Positions 1 through 11,310 of a DNA stretch of 64,000 bases are shown here, in pieces; the stretch's first letter is position 1, and each line of letters starts with the position of its first letter. The translations under genes and the position numbers were made by a program. Below the pieces are notes generated by a model. The model made no database searches, had not been told where the DNA came from, and saw nothing but the letters and a program-made list of their open reading frames with translations. The stretch comes from Rhizomys pruinosus (lineage: Eukaryota; Chordata; Mammalia; Rodentia; Spalacidae): NCBI GenBank assembly GCA_009823505.1, contig VZQC01007982.1, forward strand, positions 7,199,785-7,263,784. The letters are read 5' to 3'.

Positions 1-223
1 ATTATTATTTATTTATTTTTGTATGTGTATGAATGTACTGTCTGCATGCAGGTCTGTGCACCCGTGTCGTGCAATGCCGCGGAGGTCAGAAGAGGGTCTC
101 GGAATTCCCCTGGAACTGGAGTTCTCCTGGAATTGGAGTTACAGACGGTTCTTAGCCGCCATGTGGGTGCTGGGGATCGAACCCGGGTCCTCTGCAAGAG
201 CGTCGGTGCTCCTAACCGCTAGG
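1..223 (-). mobile_element. B2-class SINE, truncated at its 5' end, cut by the window start
   Basis: The T-rich left end is the reverse complement of the A-rich SINE tail. Towards the right it runs into the tRNA-like head, ending at ctcctaaccgctagg, where the usual last ~16 bases (ccatctctccagcccc) are missing. The body carries two near-identical 17-bp motifs (tggaactggagttctcc followed by tggaattggagttacag), a mark shared by several other copies here. It abuts an L1 fragment in the same orientation. Confidence 0.9.
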
Positions 224-655
224 AATGGACATTTTTACTATATTAATTTTTCTAGTCCATGAGCATGGGAGGTCTTTCCATCTTCTGATGTCTTCTTCAA
301 TCTCCTTCTTCAGGGGTTTATGATTTTTGTTATAGAGATCTTTGATGTCTTTGGTTAGGTTTGTTCCTAGGTATTTTATTGTTTTTGAGGCTATTGTGAG
401 TGGGTAGGTCTCCTTGTATTTCTTCTTTAGTTGCTTTTTGTTGGTGTAAAGAAAAGCTACTGTTTTTTCTAGGTTTATTTTGTAACCTGCCACTTTATTG
501 AAACTCTTAATTGTTTCTAGGAGTTTTCTGGTGGAGTTTTTAGCATCCCTTAGGTAAACTATCATATTGTCTGCAAAAATGGATAGTTTGACTTCCTCTT
601 TTCCAATTACTATTCCTTTAATTCCCTTTTCAAAGAAATATTTTATTTTCCCTGA
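224..655 (-). mobile_element. L1 LINE fragment, ORF2 reverse-transcriptase region
   Basis: The minus strand encodes a stop-free stretch of about 110 codons that reads as L1 ORF2 downstream of the RT active site. Recognisable pieces are FNKVAGYKINLEKT, IKYLGTNLT and WKDLPCSW. It has neither the start nor the end of ORF2, so it is a dead fragment. Homology fades around 650; the next ~250 bases hold faint L1-like words and may be a more diverged continuation. Confidence 0.85.
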
Positions 656-1635
656 GATCTATTATTATCATCCTCTTATTTCTGTTCTTTCCCTGTCCTT
701 ACTGGTTAAAATTCTGAAAGAATAATGGTGATGGTTTGGGCATCATGAACCTGATGCTAGGTGCAATGCTGCAGTGTTGAGTTTAGTAGCACTTGGATTA
801 AGCGGGATCATTAAGAGTGAGCTGAGAATTTCATCAAATGCCTACTGCATGCACCAATGGACTGCTATGATCTCGTGGTCTAGTCCTTCCTGAGCTTTTG
901 CTTTGATATTTCTTATTTGCTAACCTTGAAATATTTTGCCTTTGGTAAATAATTTTATTTGATTATGGCAGATCATTCATTTAACTTAAACTGCATAGAA
1001 GTAGCTATCATTTTATTTAAAACAAGCATGGTATTTAAAAATGAATGTGATGTAAAGTTCTCTTGTTTAAAACATTATTCAGATTTAAGGATCAGAATTG
1101 GTTATGCTCAGTTCATAGCATGAATTGGGTCACTTTCAATCTTTCTCGATTCCCTGAAAAAAATGGAGTCAGGGAATTATCTCTGCCTTCAAGCATTTGG
1201 ATATGTAGTCATAAAGTATTTAACTGAAGCCTTTTATAAAGAAAATGATCATCTGATAACTTTTCCAGCTTGTCCTGTGGTTATTGGCTTCTTCAGGCTA
1301 ATATTTTCAATATCACTTTTGGAAGATTATATTTTCCCTACTCCTGTTTTTCCTCATATTAATGATACTCCATTATGTAACATATTAGGCTTACATATGT
1401 TATAATATTATTGTAAGTTACACTTTAATGATACAAGATGGTCCACAGTTCTACTTGGAGAACTATGTCTTCACCAGCTTCCTTGTGCTGGCCTCCTCCC
1501 CATCCCTCTTCCCTTCCACTCTCCTTCTTCCTTGTTTTCTTCCTCTTCCTTCTCTTACTCTTTGGTCTTGTTCTGATATAGCAGTAACTGCCTCAATGAA
1601 GCTTATGAGATGATGGAGCAGCAATTGTTAAAAAT
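656..1635. other. Interval with no confident feature
   Basis: AT-rich sequence. Roughly 720-900 may be diverged L1 continuing from the left, but I could not align it by eye with confidence. The rest shows no repeat, RNA gene or coding signal. The short ORF at 1163-1405 has no recognisable motif. Confidence 0.4.
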
Positions 1636-1966
1636 TTCAGTTTTATTGCTTTGTGTGTACGTGTGTGTGTGTGTGTGTGTGTGTGTACTTGTTGGTGTAG
1701 GTGTGTCTCTGTGTATGTGCACACATGTGGAGGCCATAGCAAGATAGCCCATGTCTTCCTTTGTTGCTTCTCACCTGTTTTGAGATAGCTTCTCTTAGTT
1801 CATTCACTAGGCTGGCAGTTAAGTGAGCCCCCGGGATCCACCTGGCCCCCTTCCCCAGAACTGTGGTCACAGATGCTGTATGTGGGTTCTGAAAATCCAC
1901 AGTCAGGTTGGTCCCCATGCTTGTAGGGCAGGCACTTTATGGACAAAGTCATCTTCCCAGCCTCAA
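1636..1966 (-). mobile_element. B4-class SINE with a (GT)n tract at its 3' end
   Basis: It shows the typical B4 order on the minus strand: a (GT)n run (1653-1685), a degraded B1-like middle (gttttgagatagcttctcttag), then a degraded ID/tRNA-like end (ggcaggcactttatggac, cttcccagcct). It is old, with many substitutions. Confidence 0.75.
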
Positions 1967-3237
1967 GGCTGTGATTTTGAACAGATTTCTTTTTCTAATT
2001 AGAGGTATTTAATATATTTGGGACAAAGGAGAGAAATATCTTAAGGAGTTGGCTCTTGTGATTGTGGAGGCTGATATGTCCTATGTCTGTATGGTAGGTT
2101 GGCAGCCTGCAGACCCAGGCCAGTGCTGATGCTGTAGTCTGAGTCCCAAGGCATGTTATCTGCAGTGTTCCTTCTTTTTTAGGAGAGGTCAATAAAATTT
2201 TCTCTTAAGACCTTAACTTATTGGATGAGGCCCAAGTACATTTCACAGAGCCATTGTTATAAAAATGTTAATCTCATTAAAAATACCTTCACAGAAACAA
2301 GATAGCATATTACCTGAGCAAGGGGACCTATTTGAGTTGATAGAAAAGTTAACATTACAGAGCCACTACACCGCTCCAGGCTGGCTGTGACCCTCCTCCC
2401 CTAATCACATTTCTTTCTGTTTTGTTTCTCCCCCTAAAAAGCCCTCCTCTTTCAAAGGGTAACTTGAAGAACCCACGAGCCTTTTAGCTTTCCAGGCGTA
2501 AGCATTGTCCACGGAACGGCTCCAGTCCCGATCCCCCACACCGTTGCCAGGTCTTTTCTGTTTTGTGATACTCCAACCAGATCCAGCTTTACGGTTCTTT
2601 GGAGAGGCAGCAAAGATTGGGCTCTTTGCTCATATAAACTCCAAAGGGATGCACACCAGAGCTAAAATGACTCTGTATCACACAGTGTGTTCCTCTGCCT
2701 CGTGGGAGCATCCACTTCCAGTGGTCAAGTCATCAGGGCACCAGTTCTCTGGGCTCTGACTTTCCCTTAGTCCTCTGAATGCTTCCTTCCCAGAATCCTT
2801 TGTTCATGTGTTATGACTGCCCCTAGCTTCTGGGACCACAAGTTTATATATAGAATGAGGAGGAGTGCGAACATCTGTTCTCACATTGAAAAACGAATCT
2901 CACTTTACTATCAATGACATATATTAACTAATTGTACCAATTAATGGAACACACTGTGGCATTTCCATACGTGGGTGCCCTGGGACTTACAATCATCCAT
3001 CCACCTCTCATCTTGCTTCCTCCCACCCCAACCTGCTTGCTTCTCACTTCCTGGGCCTCATAAATTTCCATTTTGCTCTGGTATACTTTATGAAATGTGT
3101 GCTCTACATTGTAGAATAGATTTCTTACAGTATTTTTTTTACAGTCTCTAATGTGAATTTTAATGTGATTTCAGTTCATTAAAACTTACATTGTTTAAAG
3201 GATTTACTAACTTATTTTTTCCTTTCTTCTCTTGGCT
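1967..3237. other. Interval without gene, possible old L1 3' UTR at about 2920-3130
   Basis: About 2920-3130 resembles the reverse complement of old mammalian L1 3' UTR (a TATA-rich stretch followed by cctcccacccc), but only weakly. The rest, including a more GC-rich part at 2440-2760, has no feature I recognise. The ORF at 2505-2759 has no supporting motif. Confidence 0.35.
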
Positions 3238-3373
3238 TTTTTTTTTTTGTCTTTTTGAGTCAGGGGTCTCCCTTTAGTCCCAGATGGCCTGGAGCTCACT
3301 ATGTTGTATGGTGGCACACACCTTTAATCCCAGCACTCAGGAGGTAGAAGCAAGCGGATCTCCGTGCGTTCAA
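3238..3373. mobile_element. B1 SINE made of two halves in opposite orientation
   Basis: 3240-3307 is the 3' half of a B1 on the minus strand (T-run, gagtcaggggtctccc, ggcctggagctcacta). 3308-3373 is the 5' half on the plus strand (tggtggcacacacctttaat, cccagcactcaggaggtaga). The order fits a minus-strand B1 whose 5' half was later inverted. Two abutting truncated B1s are also possible. Confidence 0.75.
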
Positions 3374-4018
3374 CTTCTTTTTTACGGCTGAATAAAACTT
3401 CATTCTCTCTATATATTCTACATTTTCTTTCTGTATCATCTAGTGATAGACATCCAGGTTGGTCTCATAATTGGGCTATGGTAAACATGGATGTTCTGTT
3501 TATATATTCCTTTGAGTATATTCCCAGGACTGATATACCTAGGTTGTACAGTAGCTCTATCTTTGGTTATTTCCATAGCAGCTCTACTAATTTCTATTTC
3601 CACCAACATATGAGTTTATCACCTGTACTGCCTCCCCACACCCTTGCCAGCATTTGTTGTTTTCTTAAGAATGACCATTATGTCTCGGGTGAAATGGAAT
3701 ATCAATGTACTTTTTCTTTTCCCCTCACACTGTAGCTCTAGGCTGGCCTGGAACTCTAATGCTCTTGTCTCAGCTTCTTGATTTCTAGGACTGCAGGTGT
3801 GAGGTTTATTTCTTATATTTCTTTAAAATATTTCTTTAAAAATATTTATTGGCCATTTGTATTTCTTTTGGAACTGTCTGTTCAGTTTACTTGCCCATTA
3901 ACTGATTAGATTAGTTGTTTTAGTGGTGTTTAAACTTAAATTTATATATCCTAGCTATTAACACCCTATCAGATGAGTAGTGGGGAAATACTTTTTTTCC
4001 ATTTTGTGGGGTCTCTCC
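3374..4018 (-). mobile_element. Old L1 ORF2 3' region, split by a small B1
   Basis: The sequence follows the reverse complement of the 3' part of mammalian L1 ORF2 (ttacggctgaataaaact, atttctatttccaccaac, cccacacccttgccagca, caccctatcagatgagta). It is much more diverged than the L1 at 61-63 kb. The element is interrupted at about 3716-3808. Confidence 0.8.
3716..3808 (-). mobile_element. B1-like SINE fragment inside old L1
   Basis: Contains ctaggctggcctggaactc, tgctcttgtctcagcttc and ggactgcaggtgtgag, the reverse complement of the B1 core. It is inserted in L1 sequence that continues on both sides. Confidence 0.65.
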
Positions 4019-4300
4019 TTGTGATGGTTAATCCTGTGTGTCAACTTGACTGGACTAAGGAACAAATAAGAGAAAAAGGATGTTTGGATTGGACCACCTC
4101 AACCCGGATGGCCCACCCCAAATGTGGGCGTTACCTTCTGCCTCAGGCAGTATAAAAGGCCACAGCAGAAGGAGCTGGTCCTTTTTTGTCCTGCGGCTTG
4201 CCTCTCTCATCTGGTGAGTTTGTCTTGCTGCTGTGATTTGTCTTGCTGCTGTGATCAACCTTTTGGATCCCAGCGCGTACTGAGACCGGCAGATCTCCTG
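4019..4300 (+). mobile_element. MaLR-type solo LTR
   Basis: Starts TGTGATGGTTAATCCTGTGT followed by gtcaacttgactgg, a MaLR-type LTR start. A TATA-like box (gtataaaagg, about 4150) is followed by a downstream region with an 18-bp perfect tandem duplication (tttgtcttgctgctgtga, 4219-4254). No internal retroviral sequence is visible. The right edge is blurred by an adjoining SINE fragment and an N at 4310. Confidence 0.7.
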
Positions 4301-4307
4301 GAATCCA

Positions 4308-4426
4308 TTNAGATTTCCCTGGAACTGGAGTTAAAGATGGTTCTTAGCCGCCATGTGGGTGCTGGGAATTGAACCCGGGTCCTCTGCAAGAGCAGTCGGT
4401 GCTCTTAACCACTGAGCCATCTCTCC
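4308..4426 (-). mobile_element. B2-class SINE, 3' truncated
   Basis: Only the head half is present: ccctggaactggagttaaag, gccgccatgtgggtgctg, and the tRNA-like ttaaccactgagccatct. There is no A-rich tail. It carries the single form of the body motif, not the doubled form. The N at 4310 hides the exact junction with the LTR. Confidence 0.85.
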
Positions 4427-4473
4427 TTTTCTTCTGACATTGTTTCTGATTTCTACTGGTATGAGAGCAATGC

Positions 4474-4707
4474 AGTACTTAGTTCTTTTTTAAATTTTTA
4501 TTTATTTTTGTATGTGTATGAATGTACTGCCTGCATGTAGGTTTGTGCACACATGTCATGCAATGCTGCAGAGGTCAGAAGAGGGTCTCGGATTACCCTG
4601 GAACTGGAGTTAAAGACGGCCCTCAGCTGCCATGTGGATGCTGGGGATCGAACCCGGGTCCTCTGCAAGAGCAGTCGGCACTCTCCAGCCCCAGTACTTA
4701 GCTCTTT
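4474..4707 (-). mobile_element. B2-class SINE with target-site duplication
   Basis: SINE body at 4489-4692, flanked by agtacttagttcttt (4474-4488) and agtacttagctcttt (4693-4707), a 15-bp target-site duplication with one mismatch. Single-motif body. About 16 bases of the tRNA-like head (ttaaccactaggccat) are deleted, leaving gcagtcggcactctccagcc. Confidence 0.92.
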
Positions 4708-6344
4708 ACTGTGTGTGCAGCTATGCTTGGGAGATCCTGCCCTCAACAGGCACTGCCCAGGAAACTCTTGCTCCCCTTATGTCTATGGAAGGTGTGTAAA
4801 CATCCAGGAGAAAATATGCTGTATTGAGAGACCGCCATCTGTCACTCTGTTGAGAATTGCGATGTGCAACTTCTCAATTGACATGAGAGAAAGATGGCTG
4901 TCAGAGGCAGAGGTACATGGGAGCAGAGGAGACCTGGTATGAAATTAGTTCTTATGCAGTGCGTGTCTGCATTTGTGTATATGTGTAGAGGGGATGACTG
5001 ATACAGACTTTGTGGTCATTATAGTTATTCTATGCTAGTGCTGGGACACACCATAAAAGAATTTTTGAAATCTAAAAATGAATCCTGACCTGAGGCTTTT
5101 AGAGATTTAAATTTATTTTACTGACAACATGAAAACATCTCATCGATTCTGCAACTAACGTAAATTTTCCTGGATTTTTGTCCAGCTTTCTTCCATAGCA
5201 GGTAACAGCTTCCAGTCTTGTAAAGAGCTCTCCTATGCTTTTCTTGTGTTAAATGAAAGAATCTGACTAACATGAATACGTGCTATGCTGGTTATTAGGA
5301 TCGCATCTCTCAGTTCCACAAACATCTTGGTCCTAATGTGTGATGCAGGATCTGGACTATTCCAAACTGCATTCCTTTCTCTAAGCCAACTGATTTCATG
5401 CTGTGCTCAACCAGCAGAGGGCGCCAGAGCTAGATGGGGCTGCGGGATGAAGGGTAGAAAAGGCCTCCTCTTTCCTGCTTGAAGTTCTCCTCAGCTGACC
5501 TGGTGGTGACACCTTGTCCCGGCTTTCATCATCTTCTGGCATTCCCAGAACTGGACATAGTAGACAGTACCCCTCTTCAGAGATCTGAGCCAGATCCACG
5601 GACTTCTCTTTTGAGTACCCAGATCCAGTTCATGCTAATTTTTTTCCTTTGTTTCCCCCAGCGTTACAGTGGAATTATTTTAAACAAGGGATATCCCTGG
5701 AGCCTCTCAGTATAACGTTTTTGTTCATTCTACTCTCTGTCTTCAGGGTCGAAATTGCCAGGTGGTTCTTACACCAGACTGGATCCCAAGGGATACATAT
5801 GTGCTCTGTTCTTAAATGCTCCCTGAAGACCACCTATCAAAGGCTTTTTCCCCAGGATGGAAACTTTGGGGTGGAGACCTACTGGGAGGTCTTATTAGGG
5901 GTGGGTACTCAAAGGAGATCGCCAGACTCTGGTCTCTTCCTCTCTCTTTTATTCTAGGTGTTGAACAGCTTTGCTTCATCATGTATTCTCATCACGCTGT
6001 GTCGTCGTGGGCCCAAAGCATCCAGGAAAGTTATTCACAGACTGAAACTTGCCAAACCATGTGTCCTATAAACCTTTTATCTTTATAGGATGGTTATCTC
6101 AGGTGTTTGTCTTGTCACAAAGGTGACATATACAAGGTACTTAGCACTGGTAAATCACAGCCAGCTTTTGCCATGGGGTATGGAAGTGGTTTCTGGAAGT
6201 AGGACAATTCCCAGAAGAGTGGAAAGAAAAAAAATAGACATTCCTTCAAATAGGGGAAGATTTGCAGCAAAAGAGCATTGTATTACTTTATGGTAGATAA
6301 AAGGAGGTTCCACCATCCATACCAAGAATAACACATATAACTTA
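4708..6344. other. Interval without recognised repeat or gene
   Basis: Relatively repeat-free, with moderate GC around 5400-5600 where a CTCF-like motif lies. Overlapping plus-strand ORFs between 5479 and 6088 share no frame, start context or domain and look like chance. No splice structure could be supported. Confidence 0.4.
5411..5424 (+). promoter_or_regulatory. Candidate CTCF binding motif
   Basis: ccagcagagggcgc fits the vertebrate CTCF core CCASYAGRKGGCRS at every position. It lies in the largest repeat-poor block of the first 10 kb. A motif match does not show occupancy. Confidence 0.5.
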
Positions 6345-6456
6345 TGTGCTGGCCTGGAACTCCCTCTGTAGACCAGGCTGGCCTTGAATTCACAGAACTC
6401 TGCCTGCCTCTGCCTCCCGAGTGCTGGGATTGAAGGCGTGTGCCACCACGCTCAGC
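6345..6456 (-). mobile_element. B1 SINE
   Basis: Reverse complement of the B1 core: ctggcctggaactccctctg, tagaccaggctggccttg, gagtgctgggattgaagg, gtgtgccaccacg. Little diverged, but the 3' end is missing. Confidence 0.9.
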
Positions 6457-6512
6457 ACGCCTTCAGGATTCTTTCTTTCTTTTTTTACCCTTAGAATTCT
6501 TTAAGCATTTTT

Positions 6513-6672
6513 AAGGTTTATTTATTTTTATTTTTTGTGTATGAGTGTTTTGCCTGGAACTGGAGTTATGGACTGTGTTTAGCTGTCATGTAGAACATGT
6601 GCTAAGAACTGAGCCCTGGTCCTCTGGGAGAACAACCAGTGTCCTTAACTGTGGAGCCATCTCTCCAGTCCC
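6513..6672 (-). mobile_element. B2-class SINE with internal deletion
   Basis: The T-rich tail complement and tttttgtgtatgagtgtttt run straight into gcctggaactggagttatgg, so the middle of the body is deleted. The tRNA-like head (gtggagccatctctccag) is intact. Confidence 0.8.
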
Positions 6673-8009
6673 AGCTTTCGGATTCTTATCAGAACATGTT
6701 CTGGTATTCTTTATCTCTTATCACTGCAAATTAAAGGTGGATAATGAATATAGAAAGCAGAGTAGGAAGGTATTTTGAAAACACTTCCATCCTTTTATAT
6801 AGTCATATTGAACCACACAGGGAAGCAGGCAGATGGGTGTAGCATGTAGTCGGGGAACACATCCTGCCCTGTGACCCAAGGCTGTCATCGGTGCCTGACT
6901 GTTTCCTTCTTCTGTTGGTTTTCTCCCAAACATTCCTTTTTGTCTCTTTCTCTTTCCAGGCTTCAGCAGCTCCTGCTGGGTTGTAGAAGTGATTGCTTCT
7001 TAGTCCTAGCAACTAGCAGAGTTTATTGACCTAAAGATGCGGGATCCCAATGGTTGCAGCTCCTCAGAATGCTTGGCCTGACTAGACCCGTCAACTGAAC
7101 TTCTAAATGGTTCAAAGCCAAGGGTGCAAATATATTTACTTATAGCAGAAAATGCACATTTCTAAGTCATTACTTCATGCTTTCAGATTCTTATATCTTC
7201 ATTTATGTATCTCCCTCATATTCTGAAAGTAATGGTCTCGAAGAGGGAAGGAAAAGAAATAGCTGATATTTACATATCGAAAAGGGATCCTTACAACTTT
7301 GAGACTTAATAGAAGGTAGTTAAGAGGCCCATATGGTACAATAATTGTTATAGTTCTATGGAATAGTCATACTTTTTTGGTCTTGGTGCCTTCTTTCCCT
7401 GTGACTGGCCATATTTAATTTTGAATAATCATGTTTCTTCTCTGAAAAAAATCTTACTGTACCAAATCAATTAATACATAAAAAATCCCTTGAAATATCC
7501 AATTAATATTAAGAACTAAGGACAAGGAAATGACTTCTAGATTTTAGAGTAATCAAAGTGATTCCTGAAATGCTAATTAATTTAGCATGGGAATTTAAAA
7601 TTTGATTGGGTGAGGCTTTTTACTGCAGCTGGAGAAGACAGTGGCCATTTTTGAGCTCTTTCCCTGGAATGTTAACAACAATCCTCAGTGGTTCACAACA
7701 GGGATTCTGGAAAATTCTGCTAAAGATCTCCACAGCCTTTGTATCCTCTAGGTCAGAAGTCAGTGTGCTATGGAGTTAAGGGCTGGCTGACTGTTCCTGT
7801 GTTAGAAGACTTTCATGTACATGTTACCTATGATTGCTGCTTAAGCTGGCAGTCGGTACTGAGTAGTTGTGACAGTCTATAGTATTTACAAACTGGCCTA
7901 TTTATTTTCTTTATGAGACAGAGTCTTCATTTTAGAAGCTTTTTTAAGTTAGAAAATAATATTTAACTTATAGGAAACAATAACAAGGACTCCAAGAGTA
8001 GATCATTGA
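6673..8009. other. Interval without recognised feature
   Basis: AT-rich and repeat-poor. The ORFs near 6721-7012 on the minus strand have no recognisable domain. No RNA gene or tandem repeat was seen. Confidence 0.4.
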
Positions 8010-8223
8010 GGGGCTGGAGAGATGACTCAGCAGTTCAGAGCACTGGCTGCTCTTGTAGAAGACCTGGTTTGAGTCCCAGCACCTACATAGTGGCTAACAA
8101 CTGTCCATAATCCAGTTCCAGGGGATCTGATGCCCTTTTCTGTCTTCTGAGGGGAATTGCATGACACGAGTGTACTTACATACCTGCATGCAATACACAC
8201 ATACATATAAGATAAAAAATAAA
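8010..8223 (+). mobile_element. B2/B3-class SINE
   Basis: Begins ggggctggagagatgactca and carries a degenerate B box (ggtttgagtccc). It ends in a run of A-rich ataaaaaataaag. The body has the single form of the motif (ccagttccaggggatctg), so it is an older subfamily than the doubled-motif copies. Confidence 0.88.
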
Positions 8224-9042
8224 GAATTCTGTGTGGCTAGCCTTCAGAGCACTGTTGGAGGAGTGTCTGGCAGCAGTAGGGAGGAGGAAGTAGATGAGAG
8301 AGCAGGAATATCACTCGGAGGGCCATTGCAGTGGAATTGGAGGTGATGGGGACAACTATTGTAGCGCAGGGTCCCATGCTGTCACGAGGCATTTTGGTCA
8401 GCAATGGAATGAGTTACAAAAGCTCCACAGGAGAAGTGGGTATAGTATGATTACCTGGAGTAAGGTCTAATTAGAATCTGGGGCTAAAACTAAAACTGGA
8501 AACAATACACACAGCCCCATGTCCAATAGGTACGTGGGAGGCATTAAAGCTGTGTGTCTAAGAGGACATTCAAGTCAGTGCTGATGTTCAGAGCTTTGAC
8601 TTGTGCTGAAAGGCACAGGCAAGATCTAGACCCTTTCCCTTTTCTTTTCCTTGAAGGAGGAGGTGGGGTGGTTTTAAACACCTGCCAAGTTGTGCCTGAT
8701 GAAGCTGGTCAGAATCCAAGCAGAGCTTATAATTATAGCAGAAACCTGAGCAAGAGAGGGCAGAGTGGAAATGATTGTACCTCACACATGAACGGTACCC
8801 GTTAGAGGGGATTTTAGCAACTTGGACCAGTGCAATGTTCAAATCCTTCCACCACAGATACATGAGAGTATTAGATCAAATCATTTGAACATATTGTTCC
8901 AGTCATAGGAAAGGAATGCCAGATATCAGAAATGAAGAGAGAATTAAAGTCAAAGTTTGAAGAATATGGAGGTTGTAGCTGTCTTTGATATGAGCAAAGG
9001 TAAATGTGGGGTTTTCTATCTTAGTGACTGAGAGCCTGGTTG
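8224..9042. other. Interval without recognised feature
   Basis: Purine-rich in places (8270-8350). The overlapping ORFs around 8554-8863 lie on opposite strands and show no domain. Nothing else was recognised. Confidence 0.4.
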
Positions 9043-9324
9043 AAATAATGTGCTGTAGGGGCTGGAGAGATGGCCTAGCGGTTAAGAGCACCGACCGCTC
9101 TTACAGAGGACCCGGGTTCAATCCGCAGCACCCACATGGCGGCCGAGAACCGTCTGAAAATCCAATTCCAGGAGAACTCCAGCTCCAGGGGACTTCGAGA
9201 CCCTCTTCTGACCTCCGCGGCATTACACGACACGAGTGCACAGACCTGCATGCAGACAGTACATTGATACACATACAGAAATAAATAAAAAAAATTAAAA
9301 AAAATAAAGAAATAATATGCTGTA
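9043..9324 (+). mobile_element. Full-length young B2-class SINE (doubled-motif subfamily)
   Basis: SINE at 9058-9309 between aaataatgtgctgta (9043-9057) and aaataatatgctgta (9310-9324), a 15-bp target-site duplication with one mismatch. The B box (gggttcaatcc) is near-canonical. The body has the doubled motif (ccaattccaggagaact, then ccagctccaggggactt) and an A-rich tail. A good reference copy for the subfamily. Confidence 0.95.
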
Positions 9325-9616
9325 AACAAGGCCTTTGCATAAAGGTAAGACCCTCAAAGAACTGTAACCTTAAAGCAAGAGGTGACCATAACACTGTCTA
9401 CCATTGTAAGGGGATGGAAAGGAAATAATCTTTTTTTTTTTTTTTTGTCTCAGCTATGGATTTGAAAAAAATGCCAGAGTATTCAATAAGTGAGACTTTT
9501 GTTTCTTATATGTTAGGATTTCTCAAATGAAAAACAATTAAACATTATCATTGTGCAGTGATATCCTTAGAGTACCTCGCAACAGAAGTCTAAAACCACT
9601 TCAAAAATACACTTCC

Positions 9617-9942
9617 AGGGACTGGGGAGAAGACTGTCAGTAAGGTTCTGGCCTTGTAAGCAAGCATGGGGTCCTGAGTTTAATCCCCAGAACCCATGTA
9701 AAAAATGCAAGCATGGGGGCACATGCTTGTAATCTGAACGCTGGGGAGGGGGAGACAGGCAAGGCCATGGGACTCATTGGTCAATACTTGTTGAGTTTCA
9801 GGCTAGTGAGAGAAACAAGGTGGATGGTGCCTGAGGAATGGCATCTGAGGTTGAACTCACATATTCACATGTGCATGTGACTTTCAGGCACTCATGTACC
9901 TACACATACCCATATACCTGCCATATACAGAGAAAATACACT
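9617..9942 (+). mobile_element. B4-class SINE
   Basis: ID-like 5' part (ggactggggagaagactgtc, gtaagcaagcatggggtcct) followed by a degraded B1-like part (gggcacatgcttgtaatctg, gctggggagggggagacagg) and a variable 3' part. Strongly diverged. Confidence 0.75.
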
Positions 9943-10028
9943 CCCATAAATATATCCTAAATTTCTTATAGAAAAAAACACCATCTAAAGTACTGTCCAA
10001 CCAAAATCATAAGCTGCGTGAGAAAAGA

Positions 10029-10037
10029 GAGGAGAGG

Positions 10038-10086
<49 letters not shown>
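10029..10086. repeat. (GA)n microsatellite
   Basis: A nearly pure GA run of about 50 bases preceded by interrupted purine sequence. Confidence 0.95.
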
Positions 10087-10088
<2 letters not shown>

Positions 10089-10324
10089 CACTAGAGTCTG
10101 TGAGTTCCATCAAGTAAAAAGTTAAAAGAATCAAATGAAACTTCTAGAAATGAAGTCTTAGCCAATGAAGTTAAGTCATTTAACATTAGATTTGGTGCTA
10201 CTGAAATCACAAGGTCTTACTTGGATGGCAGAGGTGAGGAAATGGTGCAGACTACGCAGAGAAGTGCAGAGAGGAAAAAAGCCCGAGAGGTTAGAAGTAT
10301 GTGGAGTGGAAGAAGACGGAGTGC

Positions 10325-10640
10325 ATCTCTCCTACTTTTGACTGTTATGGCAAAGCTCCACATACTCGGTAGCCTAAGAACAACAGAAGTGCACTTCTCA
10401 CGGTCCTAAGTACTGCTAGCTCAAACTCAGAAAGGGGAGGATGCATTGCCTAGCCTGCAGATGACATTTCAAGCAAGGCCTCTAATTCTTCTTATAAGGG
10501 CCTTAATCTCATTCAGGAGGCTTGCCATTTATGAGCTAATTGCCTGCCATAAGCCCCTCCTCCTAATACCATCACTTGGTAGGGGACAGTATTTCAACAT
10601 GTGACTTTAAGGGAGACACAGATACTTAGTCCACAATAAT
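10325..10640 (-). mobile_element. Old MaLR LTR (MLT1-like)
   Basis: Contains on the plus text cttcttataagggccttaat, tcctaataccatcacttg and atttcaacatgtgactttaa, the reverse complement of an MLT1-like LTR. Heavily diverged, edges approximate. Confidence 0.6.
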
Positions 10641-11130
10641 ATTGAATGGAATTCCAAAACAGAGTTCTAGAGGAAAAGCGGAAGAGAAAATGTTGAACTA
10701 GTGCCTGAAAGTTTTCAAAAATTGATGGGTTATGAAATCTTTGAATTCATTTAAGTAGTCCTAAATATGATAAATAAAAAATGAAATGGGGAATATATAG
10801 AAAGAATGAAACACTGCAGATAGAGGTCAAAGAGAAAAATTTTAAAGTAGTCAGATAAATAACAGATTACTCTGAGAAACAAAATTTAGCACATAGAAGT
10901 TTTTTGAGAATATGAACAGATATCAGACAGTGGTATTAAAAATATATTACTGAGCAAATAAATGGACCATCACAGCAGTGTCATCAGCCATGACAGTTTG
11001 CCTGAGACTATGTTTGTTTCAGAACTGAATGTTCCCTGTTTTGGGAAATCCCTTCTGTCAAAGAAAATCACTGGTGTCTCAACACTGCTCTGTTAAATGG
11101 TACTTCAAGGGTAAGAATAGAAAAATAATG
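10641..11130. other. Interval without recognised feature
   Basis: AT-rich. No repeat, RNA gene or coding signal could be supported. Confidence 0.4.
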
Positions 11131-11310
11131 CTGGGGCCGAAGAGATGGCTCAGTGCTTAAGAACACTGGCTGCTCTTGCAGAGGACCTGAGTTCAATTCC
11201 CAGCACCCACCTGGCAGCTAACAACCAGGGATATCTGACACCCTCTCTGTCCTCTGTGGGCACTGCACACATGCAAGCATAACGCACACATAAAAATAAA
11301 AATAAAAAAG
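11131..11310 (+). mobile_element. Short B2-class SINE
   Basis: Begins ctggggccgaagagatggct and has a clear B box (gagttcaattccc). The body is shorter than in the other copies because the ccagttccagggg motif is missing between the head and gatatctgacaccctctctg. It ends in an A-rich tail. Confidence 0.88.
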
